Assembly: GCF_001571145.1 (NCBI RefSeq)
Contig: NZ_BCTF01000001.1
Span: 304,380 to 368,379 of the forward strand
Reading direction: 5' to 3'
DNA from: Hydrogenophaga flava NBRC 102514
Lineage (GTDB): Bacteria > Pseudomonadota > Gammaproteobacteria > Burkholderiales > Burkholderiaceae_C
DNA: 64,000 nucleotides
Part shown: positions 31,857 through 40,916 of the stretch, one piece after another
How the letters are laid out: every line of letters begins with the position of its first letter
Numbering within the stretch: the stretch's first letter is position 1
The notes under the pieces: generated by a model
Seen by the model: only the letters and a program-made list of their open reading frames with translations
Database searches by the model: none
What the model was told of the DNA's origin: nothing
Translations under genes and position numbers: made by a program

Positions 31857-32174
31857 TCAGCGAAGGCGCTGCAGCGGCGACTCGGCGCCCGGGCGCTCGC
31901 CCACCTCGGTGGCGTCCACGTCGACCACATCGCCCGGCGGGGTCCGGCCCGGCCACATGCCTTGCGTGTACTGACGCGACTGCTCACGCATGCGCGAGAA
32001 CATCACCACCGGCGCCGGCTTGCGCCCGGTGACCAGCGACCACACCGACATCACCAGCACCGCCACCAGGGCCGCGAGCAGGAAGCTCAGCACGAACGCC
32101 ATTGCAGCCAGCACCAGGACCAGCTTGAGGGCACCACGGAAGATTCGGGACAACAGATCGGACACAGGATTCAT
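31857..32174 (-). CDS. Small membrane protein of unknown function
   Basis: The 105-residue product starts MNPVSDLLSRIFRGALKLVL, has one long or two short membrane spans (about 14-48, very rich in Leu, Val and Ala), and a polar tail of about 55 residues ending in acidic and Arg-rich sequence. I do not recognise a family. The start could also be 9 bp earlier (Met-Pro-His). It is convergent with rsmI (14 bp between stops) and divergent from the DUF502 gene. Codon pattern and GC are like the neighbours, so it is probably a real gene. Confidence 0.6.
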   Translation of the reverse strand: MNPVSDLLSRIFRGALKLVLVLAAMAFVLSFLLAALVAVLVMSVWSLVTGRKPAPVVMFSRMREQSRQYTQGMWPGRTPPGDVVDVDATEVGERPGAESPLQRLR

Positions 32175-32259
32175 GTGAGGCATCAGATAGGGACATTTTG
32201 CGCGTCTGCAAGTTCCGCCAGGTCAACCGGTTGTCGCCTGCCGCTGCTATGCTGAATCC

Positions 32260-32889
32260 ATGAAACCGCCCGTCCCAGCGCCTGAGCCGCGCCCCCCGCT
32301 CCTGAACCGCCTGTCGCAGTACTTTTTCCGTGGGCTGATCACCTTCCTGCCGCTGGCCATCACGGTCTACGTGCTGGTGATTTTCATCACCTGGACCGAG
32401 CGCACCGCCATGCAGCTGCTGCGGCCGCTCACCGGCGAGTTCTACCTGCCAGGCCTGGGCATCGCGCTGGGGGCGTTGATCATCCTGGCCCTGGGTGTGC
32501 TGATGTCCATGCACATCACCGGCAAGCTGCTGTCCTATGTCGAGCTGCCCTTCACCAACCTGCCGGTGGTCAAGAGCATCTACTCCTCGCTCAAGAACTT
32601 CGCCGACTACTTCGCGCCGCACGAACAGGACGCGCAGCAGGTGGTGCTGCTGAAAATGCCCGGCCACGAACTGAGCACCGTCGGCCTGGTCACGCGCCAG
32701 AGCATGAAGGGTCTGCCCAGGGGCCTGGCCGAGCTGGAGGACCAGGTGGCGGTCTACCTGCCCATGGGCTACATGATCGGCGGCTACACCGTGTTCGTGC
32801 CACGCAGCTGGACCACGCCGGTGGACATGTCGGTGGAGGAAGCCATGCGGCTGGCCCTGATCGCCTTCATGGCGCCGAACAAATCATGA
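32260..32889 (+). CDS. DUF502 family membrane protein
   Basis: The 209-residue product has two membrane segments (about 24-46 and 64-87) and the DUF502 signatures FFRGLITFLPLAITVYVLV, LPVVKSIYSSLKNFADYF and LPMGYMIGGYTVFVPRSW. The family is widespread and membrane-bound, and its function is not established. A TATGCT box lies 6 bp before the ATG. The stop codon overlaps the start of the PatZ-type gene by 4 bp (ATGA), so the two are translationally coupled, which is not a pairing I know. Confidence 0.85.
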   Translation: MKPPVPAPEPRPPLLNRLSQYFFRGLITFLPLAITVYVLVIFITWTERTAMQLLRPLTGEFYLPGLGIALGALIILALGVLMSMHITGKLLSYVELPFTNLPVVKSIYSSLKNFADYFAPHEQDAQQVVLLKMPGHELSTVGLVTRQSMKGLPRGLAELEDQVAVYLPMGYMIGGYTVFVPRSWTTPVDMSVEEAMRLALIAFMAPNKS

Positions 32890-35564
32890 GCATCCGCCAC
32901 CTCGACGCCCTGTTCTCGCCCGCTTCGGTCGCCGTGTTGGGCGCCTCGGAACGGGCCGCCAGCGTGGGCGCGACGGTGTGGCGCAACCTGTCGGCCGAAT
33001 TCAAGGGTCGGCTCTACCCGGTCAACCCCAAGCACCGCCACATCGGCGACGCCCCGGCCTATGCCAGCGTCGCCGCACTGCCCGAGGCGCCGGACCTGGC
33101 CATCATCTGCACCCCGGCCGCCACCGTGCCCGGCCTGATCGCCCAGCTGGGCGAGCGCGGCACCCGGGCGGCGGTGGTCGTCACCGCGGGCCTGGACAAG
33201 GCCACCAAGCAGGCCATGCTGGACGCGGCACGGCCCCACACCCTGCGCTTCCTCGGCCCCAACTGCATCGGCATGCTGGTGCCGCACCTGGGCCTGAACG
33301 CCAGCTTCGCCCACATCGGCGCCCAGCCCGGCGAACTGGCCTTCGTCTCGCAATCGGGCGCACTGGTGACGGCCATGCTGGACTGGGCGTCGGCGCGCGG
33401 CATCGGCTTCTCGCATTTCGTCTCGCTGGGTGAGCACGCCGACGTGGACTTCGGCGACATGCTCGACTTCCTTGGCAGCGACCCGCACACGCGCGCCATC
33501 CTGCTCTACATCGAATCGGTCGAGGAGGCCCGCAAGTTCATGTCGGCCGCGCGCGCCGCCGCGCGCAACAAGCCGGTGATCGTGGTCAAGGCCGGCCGTT
33601 CGGCCGCCGGCCAGGCCGCGGCCGCCTCGCACACCGGCGCCCTGGCCGGCTCCGACGCGGTGTTCGACGCCGCCATCGCGCGCGCCGGCATGCTGCGCGT
33701 GCTCACGCTGGACGACCTGTTCCTGGCGGCGGAGACGCTGGCGCGCTTCCGCGATGGCCCCTCTGAGAAGCTGGTCGTGCTCACCAACGGCGGCGGCGCC
33801 GGTGTGATGGCCGCCGACGAGGCCTCGGCCCTGGGCGTGCCGCTGGCGCCGCTGGACGCCGCCATGCTGGCGCGGCTGGACGCCGTGCTGCCGGCGAACT
33901 GGTCGCGCGCCAACCCGGTGGACATCATCGGCGACGCGCCGGCCGAGCGCTATGTGGCGGCGCTGGAGGCACTGGCGACCGACCGGACCAGCGCGGTGCT
34001 GTTCATCCACGCGCCCACCGCCATCGTGCCCAGCGCCGAGATCGCGCAGGCCGTGCTTCCTCAGGTCACGGCCAGGCCGCGGCGCGTGCTGGGCTCCTGG
34101 CTGGGCGACCGCGCGGTGGCGCAGGCGCGCCAGACCTTCCGCGATGCCGGCGTGCCCGACTACGCGACCCCCGAGGAAGCGGTGCGCGCGTTCGCCCTGC
34201 TGCGCAGCTACCGCCAGCACCAGACCGAGCTGCTGCAGACGCCACCTGCGCGCGACGCCTCGCACGCCATGGACCTGCCCGCCGTGCGCGCCATCGTGGA
34301 CGCGGTGCTGGCCGATGGCCGCGAGATCCTCACCGAGCCCGAGGCCAAGTCGCTGCTGGCCGCGGCCGGCCTGCCGGTGGTGCCGACCCGGGTGGCCGGC
34401 CCGAGCGCCGCCGAGGCCGAAGCCGCCGCCGAGGCGCTGGGCTACCCGGTGGTGGTCAAGATCCTCTCGCACGCGATCTCGCACAAGAGCGATGTCGGCG
34501 GCGTGCGCCTGAACATCGGCAGCGCGACCGAGCTGGCGCAGGTGTGCACCGCCATGCTGCAGCGCGTGCGCGAGCTGCGGCCCGACGCCGACGTGCAGGG
34601 CTTCACCGTGCAGCCCATGGTCCGCAAGAAGCACGCGCATGAACTGATCGTGGGCGCCAGCGTCGACCGCCTGTTCGGCCCCGTCATCCTGTTCGGCGCG
34701 GGTGGCACGGCGGTCGAGGTGCTGGCCGACCGGGCGCTGGGGCTGCCGCCGCTGAACACGCCGCTGGCGCTGGCACAGATCGCGCGCACCCGCATCCACC
34801 GCCTGCTGCGGGGCTACCGCGACGAACCGGCGGCCGACATCGACGCCGTGGCGCAGGTGCTGGTGAGCGTCTCAGAGCTGCTGGCCGAGGTGCCGGAAAT
34901 CGCCGAGCTGGACATCAACCCGCTGCTGACCAACCACGAAGGCGCCATCGCGCTGGACGCACGCGTGCGGGTGTCGGCCCAGCGACCGGCCGGCGCGGCG
35001 AACTTCGCCATCCAGCCCTACCCGGTCGAGCTGGTCGAGACCTGGGCCTGGCGGGGTCAGGCCGTCACCCTGCGTCCGATCCGCCCGGAGGACGAGCCCC
35101 AGCACCGCGCCTTCCTGGAACGGCTGGACCCGGAGGACATCCGCCTGCGCGTGTTCTACAGCCGCCGCCACATCGAGCACAGCGAGCTGGCGCGGCTGAC
35201 GCAGATCGACTACGCACGCGAGATGGTCTTCATCGCCACCCGGCCGCTCCCGGCCGGCGACGAGGAAACGCTGGGCGCGGTGCGGGTGGCGATCGACCCG
35301 GACAACCACGACGCCGAGTTCGGCGTGATCGTGCGCAGCGACCTCAAGGGCGGCGGACTCGGGCGCCGGCTCATGGACAAGATGATCGGCCACCTGCGCC
35401 AGCGCGGCACGCAGCGCCTGGTGGGCGTGGTGCTGCGCGAAAACGCCGGCATGCTGGAACTTGCGCGCGCGCTGGGCTTCCAAGAGGGCGCCCACCCCGG
35501 CGAACCGAACGACCTCAGTCTGCGCTTCGTCTCGCTGGATCTGCAGAACCCGTCCCGCACCTGA
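32886..35564 (+). CDS. PatZ/YfiQ-type protein lysine acetyltransferase (acyl-CoA synthetase + GNAT)
   Basis: The 892-residue product is close in size to E. coli PatZ. In order it has an NDP-forming acyl-CoA synthetase part, with a CoA-binding Rossmann domain (about 1-130), succinyl-CoA-ligase-like domains (about 145-450, including FLGPNCIGMLVP and FVSQSGALVTAMLDWA) and an ATP-grasp domain (about 480-700). A C-terminal GNAT domain (about 725-880) has the acetyl-CoA loop RSDLKGGGLGRRLMDKMI. In PatZ the synthetase part is thought to be regulatory, while the GNAT domain acetylates lysines, for example on acetyl-CoA synthetase. Whether the synthetase part here is catalytically alive I cannot judge. 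It is coupled to the DUF502 gene. Confidence 0.88.
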   Translation: MSIRHLDALFSPASVAVLGASERAASVGATVWRNLSAEFKGRLYPVNPKHRHIGDAPAYASVAALPEAPDLAIICTPAATVPGLIAQLGERGTRAAVVVTAGLDKATKQAMLDAARPHTLRFLGPNCIGMLVPHLGLNASFAHIGAQPGELAFVSQSGALVTAMLDWASARGIGFSHFVSLGEHADVDFGDMLDFLGSDPHTRAILLYIESVEEARKFMSAARAAARNKPVIVVKAGRSAAGQAAAASHTGALAGSDAVFDAAIARAGMLRVLTLDDLFLAAETLARFRDGPSEKLVVLTNGGGAGVMAADEASALGVPLAPLDAAMLARLDAVLPANWSRANPVDIIGDAPAERYVAALEALATDRTSAVLFIHAPTAIVPSAEIAQAVLPQVTARPRRVLGSWLGDRAVAQARQTFRDAGVPDYATPEEAVRAFALLRSYRQHQTELLQTPPARDASHAMDLPAVRAIVDAVLADGREILTEPEAKSLLAAAGLPVVPTRVAGPSAAEAEAAAEALGYPVVVKILSHAISHKSDVGGVRLNIGSATELAQVCTAMLQRVRELRPDADVQGFTVQPMVRKKHAHELIVGASVDRLFGPVILFGAGGTAVEVLADRALGLPPLNTPLALAQIARTRIHRLLRGYRDEPAADIDAVAQVLVSVSELLAEVPEIAELDINPLLTNHEGAIALDARVRVSAQRPAGAANFAIQPYPVELVETWAWRGQAVTLRPIRPEDEPQHRAFLERLDPEDIRLRVFYSRRHIEHSELARLTQIDYAREMVFIATRPLPAGDEETLGAVRVAIDPDNHDAEFGVIVRSDLKGGGLGRRLMDKMIGHLRQRGTQRLVGVVLRENAGMLELARALGFQEGAHPGEPNDLSLRFVSLDLQNPSRT

Positions 35565-35598
35565 ACCGGTGGCGGGCCACCTCTTCATGGAGCCCGCC

Positions 35599-36240
35599 AT
35601 GCCGACCGCCCCGCTGTCCTCGCGCCGATCGCTGCTCAAGGGCGGCGCCGGCCTGATCGCCGCCACCGCAGCGCCCGTCTGGCTCACGCCCGCCCTGGCC
35701 CAGGGCAAGACCCTGCGCCCGACGCCAGGTCAGACCGAAGGCCCCTACTACCCTGTGGCCTTCCCCGCCGACACCGACTTCGACCTGCTGCGCTCCGGCG
35801 CCGCGGCCTATGGCAAGGGCCAGCCCGCCTGGGTCAGCGGCACCGTGACCGACACCCGCAGCGTGCCGCTGGCTGGCGGTGTGATCGAGATCTGGCAGTG
35901 CGACCAGGACGGCCACTACCACCACCCCGGTGACGGCGCACGCGCCGACCCGGCCTTCCAGGGCTTCGGCAAGGTCACCCTGGGCAAGGACGGCGGCTAC
36001 CGCTTCCGCACCCTCAGGCCCGCGCCCTACAGCGGCCGCACGCCGCACATCCACGTGAAGGTGAAACTCGACGGGCGGGAACTGCTGACCACACAGTTCT
36101 ACGTGCAGGGAGACCCGGGCAATGCGCGCGACTTTCTCTGGCGGCGCCTGGGCGAAGAGGGGCAGGCGTTGCTGACAAGGCCGTTTGTCAACAGCCCCGA
36201 CGGGCTGAAAGCCGAGTACGCCGTCGTCGTCCAGGCATGA
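35599..36240 (+). CDS. Exported intradiol dioxygenase-like protein (Tat signal)
   Basis: The 213-residue product begins with a twin-arginine signal (SSRRSLLKGG, hydrophobic stretch, ALAQ cleavage region). The core is an intradiol ring-cleavage dioxygenase fold with all four expected iron ligands visible: a Tyr in DGHYHHPGD, a Tyr in RPAPYSGRTP and two His in PHIHVKV. Such enzymes split catechol-like rings between the hydroxyls in the cytoplasm; exported members are less well known. The ATG at 35599 has GGAG 6 bp upstream and was preferred to the ATG at 35587. The protein is shorter than protocatechuate dioxygenase subunits and the substrate is unknown. Confidence 0.82.
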   Translation: MPTAPLSSRRSLLKGGAGLIAATAAPVWLTPALAQGKTLRPTPGQTEGPYYPVAFPADTDFDLLRSGAAAYGKGQPAWVSGTVTDTRSVPLAGGVIEIWQCDQDGHYHHPGDGARADPAFQGFGKVTLGKDGGYRFRTLRPAPYSGRTPHIHVKVKLDGRELLTTQFYVQGDPGNARDFLWRRLGEEGQALLTRPFVNSPDGLKAEYAVVVQA

Positions 36241-36283
36241 CCCCACGACGCCGGACCTGATGCGCCAGCCCTAAGCTCGGCGC

Positions 36284-37330
36284 ATGGATTCACTCTCTCA
36301 AGTTGCCCTGGGTTCTGCGGTTGCCATCGGCGTCATGGGCCGCCGCACCGCCGTTTGGAAAGCGGCCACCTGGGGCGCGGTCGCCGGCACCCTGCCCGAC
36401 CTGGACGTGGTCATCGACCACGGCGACGCCCTGCTCAACATGGTGCTGCATCGCGCTGAGAGCCACGCGCTGTTCTGGCTCACGCTGTTCGCGCCGTTGA
36501 TGGCGTGGGTGGTGTCGCGCATTCACCGTGACGCCCATCTGTTCCGCAGGTGGTGGCTTTCCCTCTGGCTGGTGCTCATCACCCACCCGCTGCTGGACGC
36601 CATGACCATCTACGGCACCCAGTTGCTGCTGCCCTTCACCAACCACCCCTACGGCGTGGGCAGCATGTTCATCATCGACCCGGCCTACACCCTGCCGCTG
36701 ATCGTCGGCGTGGTGGCGGCGCTGCGCATGAAGGACGCGACGCGCGGCCTGCGCTGGAACGCAGTCGGGCTGGTGGTGTCCACCGCCTACCTGGCCTGGA
36801 GCGCCCTGGCGCAGGCGCATGTGGAACAGCAGGCCCGCGACTCACTGCGCGAACAGGGCGTCGCGGCCGAACGGGTGCTGGTCACGCCGGCGCCGTTCCA
36901 GACCCTGCTATGGCGCGTGGTGGCGCTGCCCGACGATGCGTCCGACCCGCGCTTTCTCGAAGCCTATGTCTCGTTGCTGGATGGCGCGCGCCCGCTGCGT
37001 TTCGCCACCCACACCCGCGGCGCCGAGCTGATGGCCGCGCACGGCCAGGCCGCGCCGGTCGCCCGCCTCGCGGCTTTCACCGGCGGCTTCGTGAAGCTGT
37101 CGACCACGTCAGACGGCCAGCTGCGCATCACCGATCTGCGCATGGGCCAGGAGCCCGACTACGTCTTCAACTTCGACCTGGGACCGCTGAGCGCCGTGGG
37201 CTCGGTGCCCGCGACACAGGTGAGCGAACGGCCACCGGTGGGCCCCGCGCTGCGCTGGATCGGCCAGCGCATGTGGGGGCAGGACGTGGCGCCGCCCTGG
37301 CAGGGGGCGGTCAAGCCATCAGCAGGGTGA
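36284..37330 (+). CDS. YdjM/YbcI-type membrane-bound metal-dependent hydrolase
   Basis: The 348-residue product opens with the family start MDSLSQVALGSAVAIGVMGR. It has several membrane segments (about 52-70, 84-100, 125-145, 155-175) and the metal-site pattern of the YdjM/YbcI group: an Asp pair in LPDLDVVIDHGD, a His in RAESHALFW and THPLLDAMT. A soluble C-terminal half (about 195-345) is presumably periplasmic or cytoplasmic. In E. coli ydjM is LexA-controlled; no SOS box is visible here. A TAAGCT box lies 6 bp before the ATG. The 3' end overlaps the convergent CopD-type gene by 20 bp. Confidence 0.8.
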   Translation: MDSLSQVALGSAVAIGVMGRRTAVWKAATWGAVAGTLPDLDVVIDHGDALLNMVLHRAESHALFWLTLFAPLMAWVVSRIHRDAHLFRRWWLSLWLVLITHPLLDAMTIYGTQLLLPFTNHPYGVGSMFIIDPAYTLPLIVGVVAALRMKDATRGLRWNAVGLVVSTAYLAWSALAQAHVEQQARDSLREQGVAAERVLVTPAPFQTLLWRVVALPDDASDPRFLEAYVSLLDGARPLRFATHTRGAELMAAHGQAAPVARLAAFTGGFVKLSTTSDGQLRITDLRMGQEPDYVFNFDLGPLSAVGSVPATQVSERPPVGPALRWIGQRMWGQDVAPPWQGAVKPSAG

Positions 37331-37793
37331 AGGAGACGATCAACACGCCGATGGCGAGGTTGACGCTCACCCAGGTGCGGATCGACGCCAGCGCCGCCCC
37401 GCCCGCCGGCCAGTCCTGCGCGGCCACGGCCTTGTCCAGGCGCTTGTAGAGCGCGAAGCGGATGTGGGCGAAGATGGCCATCATCAGCACGCCCAGCGTG
37501 GCCATCAGGGTCCAGTCCAGCGGCATGTTGAAGGCCAGCCCGGCCTGCACCGTTTCCTTCGCTGCGCGGCCGATCATCCAGCCGCCGGTGACGAACACCA
37601 CCAACACCGCCACCACCACCGCGCGGAAGAAGCGCTGCAGCGCCGCATGCATCAGCGGGATGCGCTGCGGCGGCGGCAACTGCATCGCGGCCGGCCGCAG
37701 GAAGAAGTGGGCGAACACCATGCCGCCGACCCAGACGACGATGGACAGCACGTGCAGCAGTTTGAGGGTGGCGTAGAGCATGCGGCCGATCAT
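37311..37793 (-). CDS. CopD family copper resistance-type membrane protein
   Basis: The 160-residue product has four membrane segments (about 7-27, 53-72, 88-108, 136-156). It carries the CopD pattern LLHVLSIVVWVGGMVFAHFF and the later HIRFALYKRL. CopD proteins move or handle copper ions at the inner membrane, but many stand-alone short members have no tested role. There is no copC beside it. Two starts are possible, 37793 and 37781; neither has a good ribosome site. It is convergent with the YdjM-type gene and upstream of nothing obviously related. Confidence 0.8.
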   Translation of the reverse strand: MIGRMLYATLKLLHVLSIVVWVGGMVFAHFFLRPAAMQLPPPQRIPLMHAALQRFFRAVVVAVLVVFVTGGWMIGRAAKETVQAGLAFNMPLDWTLMATLGVLMMAIFAHIRFALYKRLDKAVAAQDWPAGGAALASIRTWVSVNLAIGVLIVSFTLLMA

Positions 37794-37821
37794 ACGGAGA
37801 TCGGTCCTGCAGGCCCAGCCG

Positions 37822-39381
37822 TCACCGCAATCGCCCCACCGCTGACTGGCTGGGCCGCAGCGCCAGCTCCTGCAGCCGGAACTCGCGGCAATGCCCCTGC
37901 CCGCGCAGGTCCAGACGCAACACCGCCATCTCGCCGGCAGATCGCCCGTCGACCGTGGTCAGCCCGACCAGGGCACTTCGGTCTCCGACGTGCAGCCAGC
38001 GCACGCTGTGATCACGGTGAAAGCGCGGCTCGTTCGCCCCGCGCCAGAACAGCTGGACTGGCAGCGAGGCCGATCCGTCCGCGCAGACCAGGTGCAGCGA
38101 GACGCCCATCCCCGCCGCCGGCTGGGGCAGACGAAAGCTCATCGAGGCTGCCCCTGACGTGATGCGGAAACCCTCACCGAGGCGCTCCACGCCACTCATC
38201 TCGACCAGTTCGGCCACCTGCGGTGTGCCAGCGGCTTCTTCGGCCACGGCGCCATGTGCTGGCATGGGCGCATATTGCAGAACGCTGGCAAAGGCGGGTG
38301 TGGCGAGCGCGCGCTCGACCACGGTCACGATCACCACATCGGGCCTGACCTCATCAATCAGCCGGACCAGCTGGCCACCGTGCATGTGTACGTCCCGCCA
38401 GTGCAGGGTCACCACCTCGGCAAAGCTGCGGTGCATCAGGTCGTCCATGCCTTTGCCGAACGAATCCGCCAGCCACAGCACACGCCGCGCGTTGAGGGCC
38501 TGGTCGTGCTGGGTCCGCACCGGAAACGTCATGGCGACCCGCGCATCGGCCACGCGGGCCGGGTCCAACACTTCGCCGCCGCCATGGCGCCGGTGCACAC
38601 GCACGCCCAGCCGCTCGGAGACCATGAGCACAGGCTCGGTTTCGGTCAGCCAGGGTCCCATTCGCAAGGAGTCCGCCAGGTCGCCACCGGTTCGGGGTCT
38701 CAGCCCCAGCAGGCGGCGCTCGTCTGCGGATGGCCAGACCACATCGGGCAGGTCGGCTCTGAGCGAGCGCTCCAGCGCCGCAAAGCCATACGAAGCGCCC
38801 AGGGTGTTCCAGTGGGTGTCGTGGCGATAGAACAGCGGGTTCGGCGACGTGGCCGCCGCGCGCCGCAGCAGCCCGCGGGTGTCGACAAATAGGTCCGTCC
38901 CGGTGTGGGCCAGCAGCGTGTCGGCAACACCGGGCGCGGCCGGGGGCGCGGCCCATTGCGGCAGGTGCTCCGGGTACACCGACTCCTTGTCCGGGGCCAC
39001 GAGGATGCGGAAGGCCTTCACTCCCCGGCTCTTCAGGAACGCGTCCCAGCGCCGGGCGCCCTCGCCAAAGGAGGTGCCCAGTTGGATGTCGCTGGGCCGA
39101 CCAGCGCGCCGGTGGGTCGACAGCGAGCCGCTCTGCTCGTCGCCCAGGTACAGCCAGCCGTCACGGCCAACCACCACCTGCCGGGGCGCGACGCTGATGC
39201 CCACCCGGTGCAGCGCCGCGCTGGCGGCGCGCAGCAAGGGTTCCGACGAGAACCAGCGTTCGACGCTGCAGCAGGCCGCTCCTGGCGGCGGCGTCACCAG
39301 CCACCCGTTGAGCAGCGGCAGCAAAGCCAGGCCCAGCAATGTGGCCAGCAGCATGCGAAGGGATCGGCGCCGGGGCAGCAT
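37822..39381 (-). CDS. AlgJ/AlgX-like polysaccharide O-acetyltransferase (SGNH fold)
   Basis: The 519-residue product has one N-terminal membrane anchor (about 8-28). A periplasmic SGNH-like domain of the AlgX/AlgJ kind follows: FYRHDTHWNTLGASYGFAAL carries the Asp-His pair near residue 187, and LWLADSFGKGMDDLM the likely nucleophile Ser near residue 303. The C-terminal region (about 385-515) resembles a beta-sandwich carbohydrate-binding module. In alginate makers AlgI passes acetyl groups across the membrane and AlgJ/AlgX adds them to the polymer. The gene directly abuts the AlgI-type gene with no base between, so the two form an export-acetylation pair. The acceptor is unknown. Confidence 0.82.
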   Translation of the reverse strand: MLPRRRSLRMLLATLLGLALLPLLNGWLVTPPPGAACCSVERWFSSEPLLRAASAALHRVGISVAPRQVVVGRDGWLYLGDEQSGSLSTHRRAGRPSDIQLGTSFGEGARRWDAFLKSRGVKAFRILVAPDKESVYPEHLPQWAAPPAAPGVADTLLAHTGTDLFVDTRGLLRRAAATSPNPLFYRHDTHWNTLGASYGFAALERSLRADLPDVVWPSADERRLLGLRPRTGGDLADSLRMGPWLTETEPVLMVSERLGVRVHRRHGGGEVLDPARVADARVAMTFPVRTQHDQALNARRVLWLADSFGKGMDDLMHRSFAEVVTLHWRDVHMHGGQLVRLIDEVRPDVVIVTVVERALATPAFASVLQYAPMPAHGAVAEEAAGTPQVAELVEMSGVERLGEGFRITSGAASMSFRLPQPAAGMGVSLHLVCADGSASLPVQLFWRGANEPRFHRDHSVRWLHVGDRSALVGLTTVDGRSAGEMAVLRLDLRGQGHCREFRLQELALRPSQSAVGRLR

Positions 39382-40857
39382 CTAGAAGTTGAAGTAGAGG
39401 AACACGGAACTGGTGCTTGCGAGGGTGGCGACCAGGGCCACGACCAGGACCAGGGTGCCCGCTGCCCGCTTGGTGCTGGTGACCTTGGTGGTGGCCCAGT
39501 GGATCGCATTGGGCCGGGGCACGATGCAGAAGGCCAGCGCGATCATCAGCAGCGTCGGCAGGTGCGCGACGAGTTGCGCGGGCATGGCGCGCAGCAGGGC
39601 ATCGCCCAGCCAGCCCGACCAGGCCAGGGCATCGGTGGGCACGTCCGCGAGCGGCACAGCACGCAGAGACCCAAAGTCGACCATGCCGGCGAGCACGCGC
39701 CGGGCGCTGTCCCAGTCCTTGGCGCGGAAGAACACCCAGGCAAAGTTGACAAACAGGAAGGTCAGGCCCCAGGCCAGCGCGCACGGCATGCGCCAGCCGA
39801 GCCCACCCCAGAGCCGGTGGACCACCAGGGCCAGGCCGTGCAGCAGACCCCAGATGACGAACATCCACGACGCGCCGTGCCACAAGCCGCCGAGCGCGAA
39901 GGTGATGACGAGGTTGAGGTGGGTCCGCCAGCGCCCGGCGCGGTTGCCGCCCAGCGGGATGTAGAGCTGGTCGCGCAGGAAGTGGCTGAGCGTGATGTGC
40001 CAGCGGCGCCAGAAGTCCTGGATGCTGGTGGCGCGGTAGGGAGAGTTGAAGTTGACCGGCAGCCAGATGTTGAACAGCAGGGCCACGCCCATGGCCATGT
40101 CGCAGTAGCCGCTGAAGTCGAAGTAGAGCTGGAAGGTGTAGGACAGGCTGGCGACCCAGGCGCCGACCAGGTCCAGCGGCCCGGTGCCGTCGAAACCGGC
40201 GTCGGCCCACACCGCGAACACGTCCGCGATGGCCACTTTCTTGAACAACCCCAGCCCGAACAGCAGCAGGCCTTTGACGAGGTTCGACTCGCGCGGCAGC
40301 CAGGTCCAGCGCGAATTGAACTGCGGCATGATCTGGCTGTGCTGCACGATCGGTCCCGCGATCAGGTGCGGAAAGAAGGTCACGAACAGCGCGTAGTTCA
40401 GCAGGTCGTAGTGCCCGGTTTCACTGCGGTAGCTGTCCACCAGGTAGACGATCTGGGTGAAGGTGAAGAAGCTGATCGCCAGCGGCAGCACCACCGGGTC
40501 CATCTGCACCGGCAGGCCCCAGGCCCAGGCCAGGTTCTCGGTGATGAAGTGGATGTACTTGTAGTAGGCCAGCGCGAGCAGGTTGGCAGCGATGCCCGCG
40601 ATCAGCCAGTAGCGCTTGTGCCGCAGGTTGGCCCCCGACGGCCAGCGCGCCAGGCGCCGGCCCAGCAGGAAGTTCAGGCCGATGGACGCCAGGATCAGCG
40701 GCAGGTGGACCCAGTTCCAGTAGCCGTAGAAGAACAGGCTGGCCAGCACCAGCCAGGCCTTGCCCAGCACCGTGCGGCGCGCGCGGTTGAGCTGGAAATA
40801 CACCAGCAGCGTCACCGGCAGGAAGACGAAGATGAACGGCCAGCTGCTGAAAACCAC
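39382..40857 (-). CDS. MBOAT family O-acyltransferase, AlgI-type
   Basis: The 491-residue integral membrane protein has about ten spans. It contains the AlgI/DltB signatures FFPHLIAGPIVQHSQIMPQF, YFDFSGYCDMAMGVALLFNI and FWRRWHITLSHFLRDQLYIP, and the catalytic His near residue 325 in GLWHGASW. It should take acyl (usually acetyl) groups from a cytoplasmic donor and hand them to a periplasmic transferase, here the AlgJ-like protein encoded immediately downstream. No glycosyltransferase or polymer export gene lies near, so the pair probably decorates a glycan made elsewhere. Confidence 0.9.
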   Translation of the reverse strand: MVFSSWPFIFVFLPVTLLVYFQLNRARRTVLGKAWLVLASLFFYGYWNWVHLPLILASIGLNFLLGRRLARWPSGANLRHKRYWLIAGIAANLLALAYYKYIHFITENLAWAWGLPVQMDPVVLPLAISFFTFTQIVYLVDSYRSETGHYDLLNYALFVTFFPHLIAGPIVQHSQIMPQFNSRWTWLPRESNLVKGLLLFGLGLFKKVAIADVFAVWADAGFDGTGPLDLVGAWVASLSYTFQLYFDFSGYCDMAMGVALLFNIWLPVNFNSPYRATSIQDFWRRWHITLSHFLRDQLYIPLGGNRAGRWRTHLNLVITFALGGLWHGASWMFVIWGLLHGLALVVHRLWGGLGWRMPCALAWGLTFLFVNFAWVFFRAKDWDSARRVLAGMVDFGSLRAVPLADVPTDALAWSGWLGDALLRAMPAQLVAHLPTLLMIALAFCIVPRPNAIHWATTKVTSTKRAAGTLVLVVALVATLASTSSVFLYFNF

Positions 40858-40876
40858 GGAGACAAACTTCCTTCAG

Positions 40877-40897
40877 GCCCGCGCGGCATGCGCGGGC
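40877..40897. terminator. Hairpin between dinG and the AlgI-type gene
   Basis: GCCCGCGC and GCGCGGGC form an 8-bp stem with a 5-base loop in the 59-bp gap. There is no T-run on the minus strand, so it would be a weak terminator of dinG or an RNA-stabilising structure for the following pair. Confidence 0.4.
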
Positions 40898-40916
40898 TGT
40901 TTCACGGCGAAAGGGG

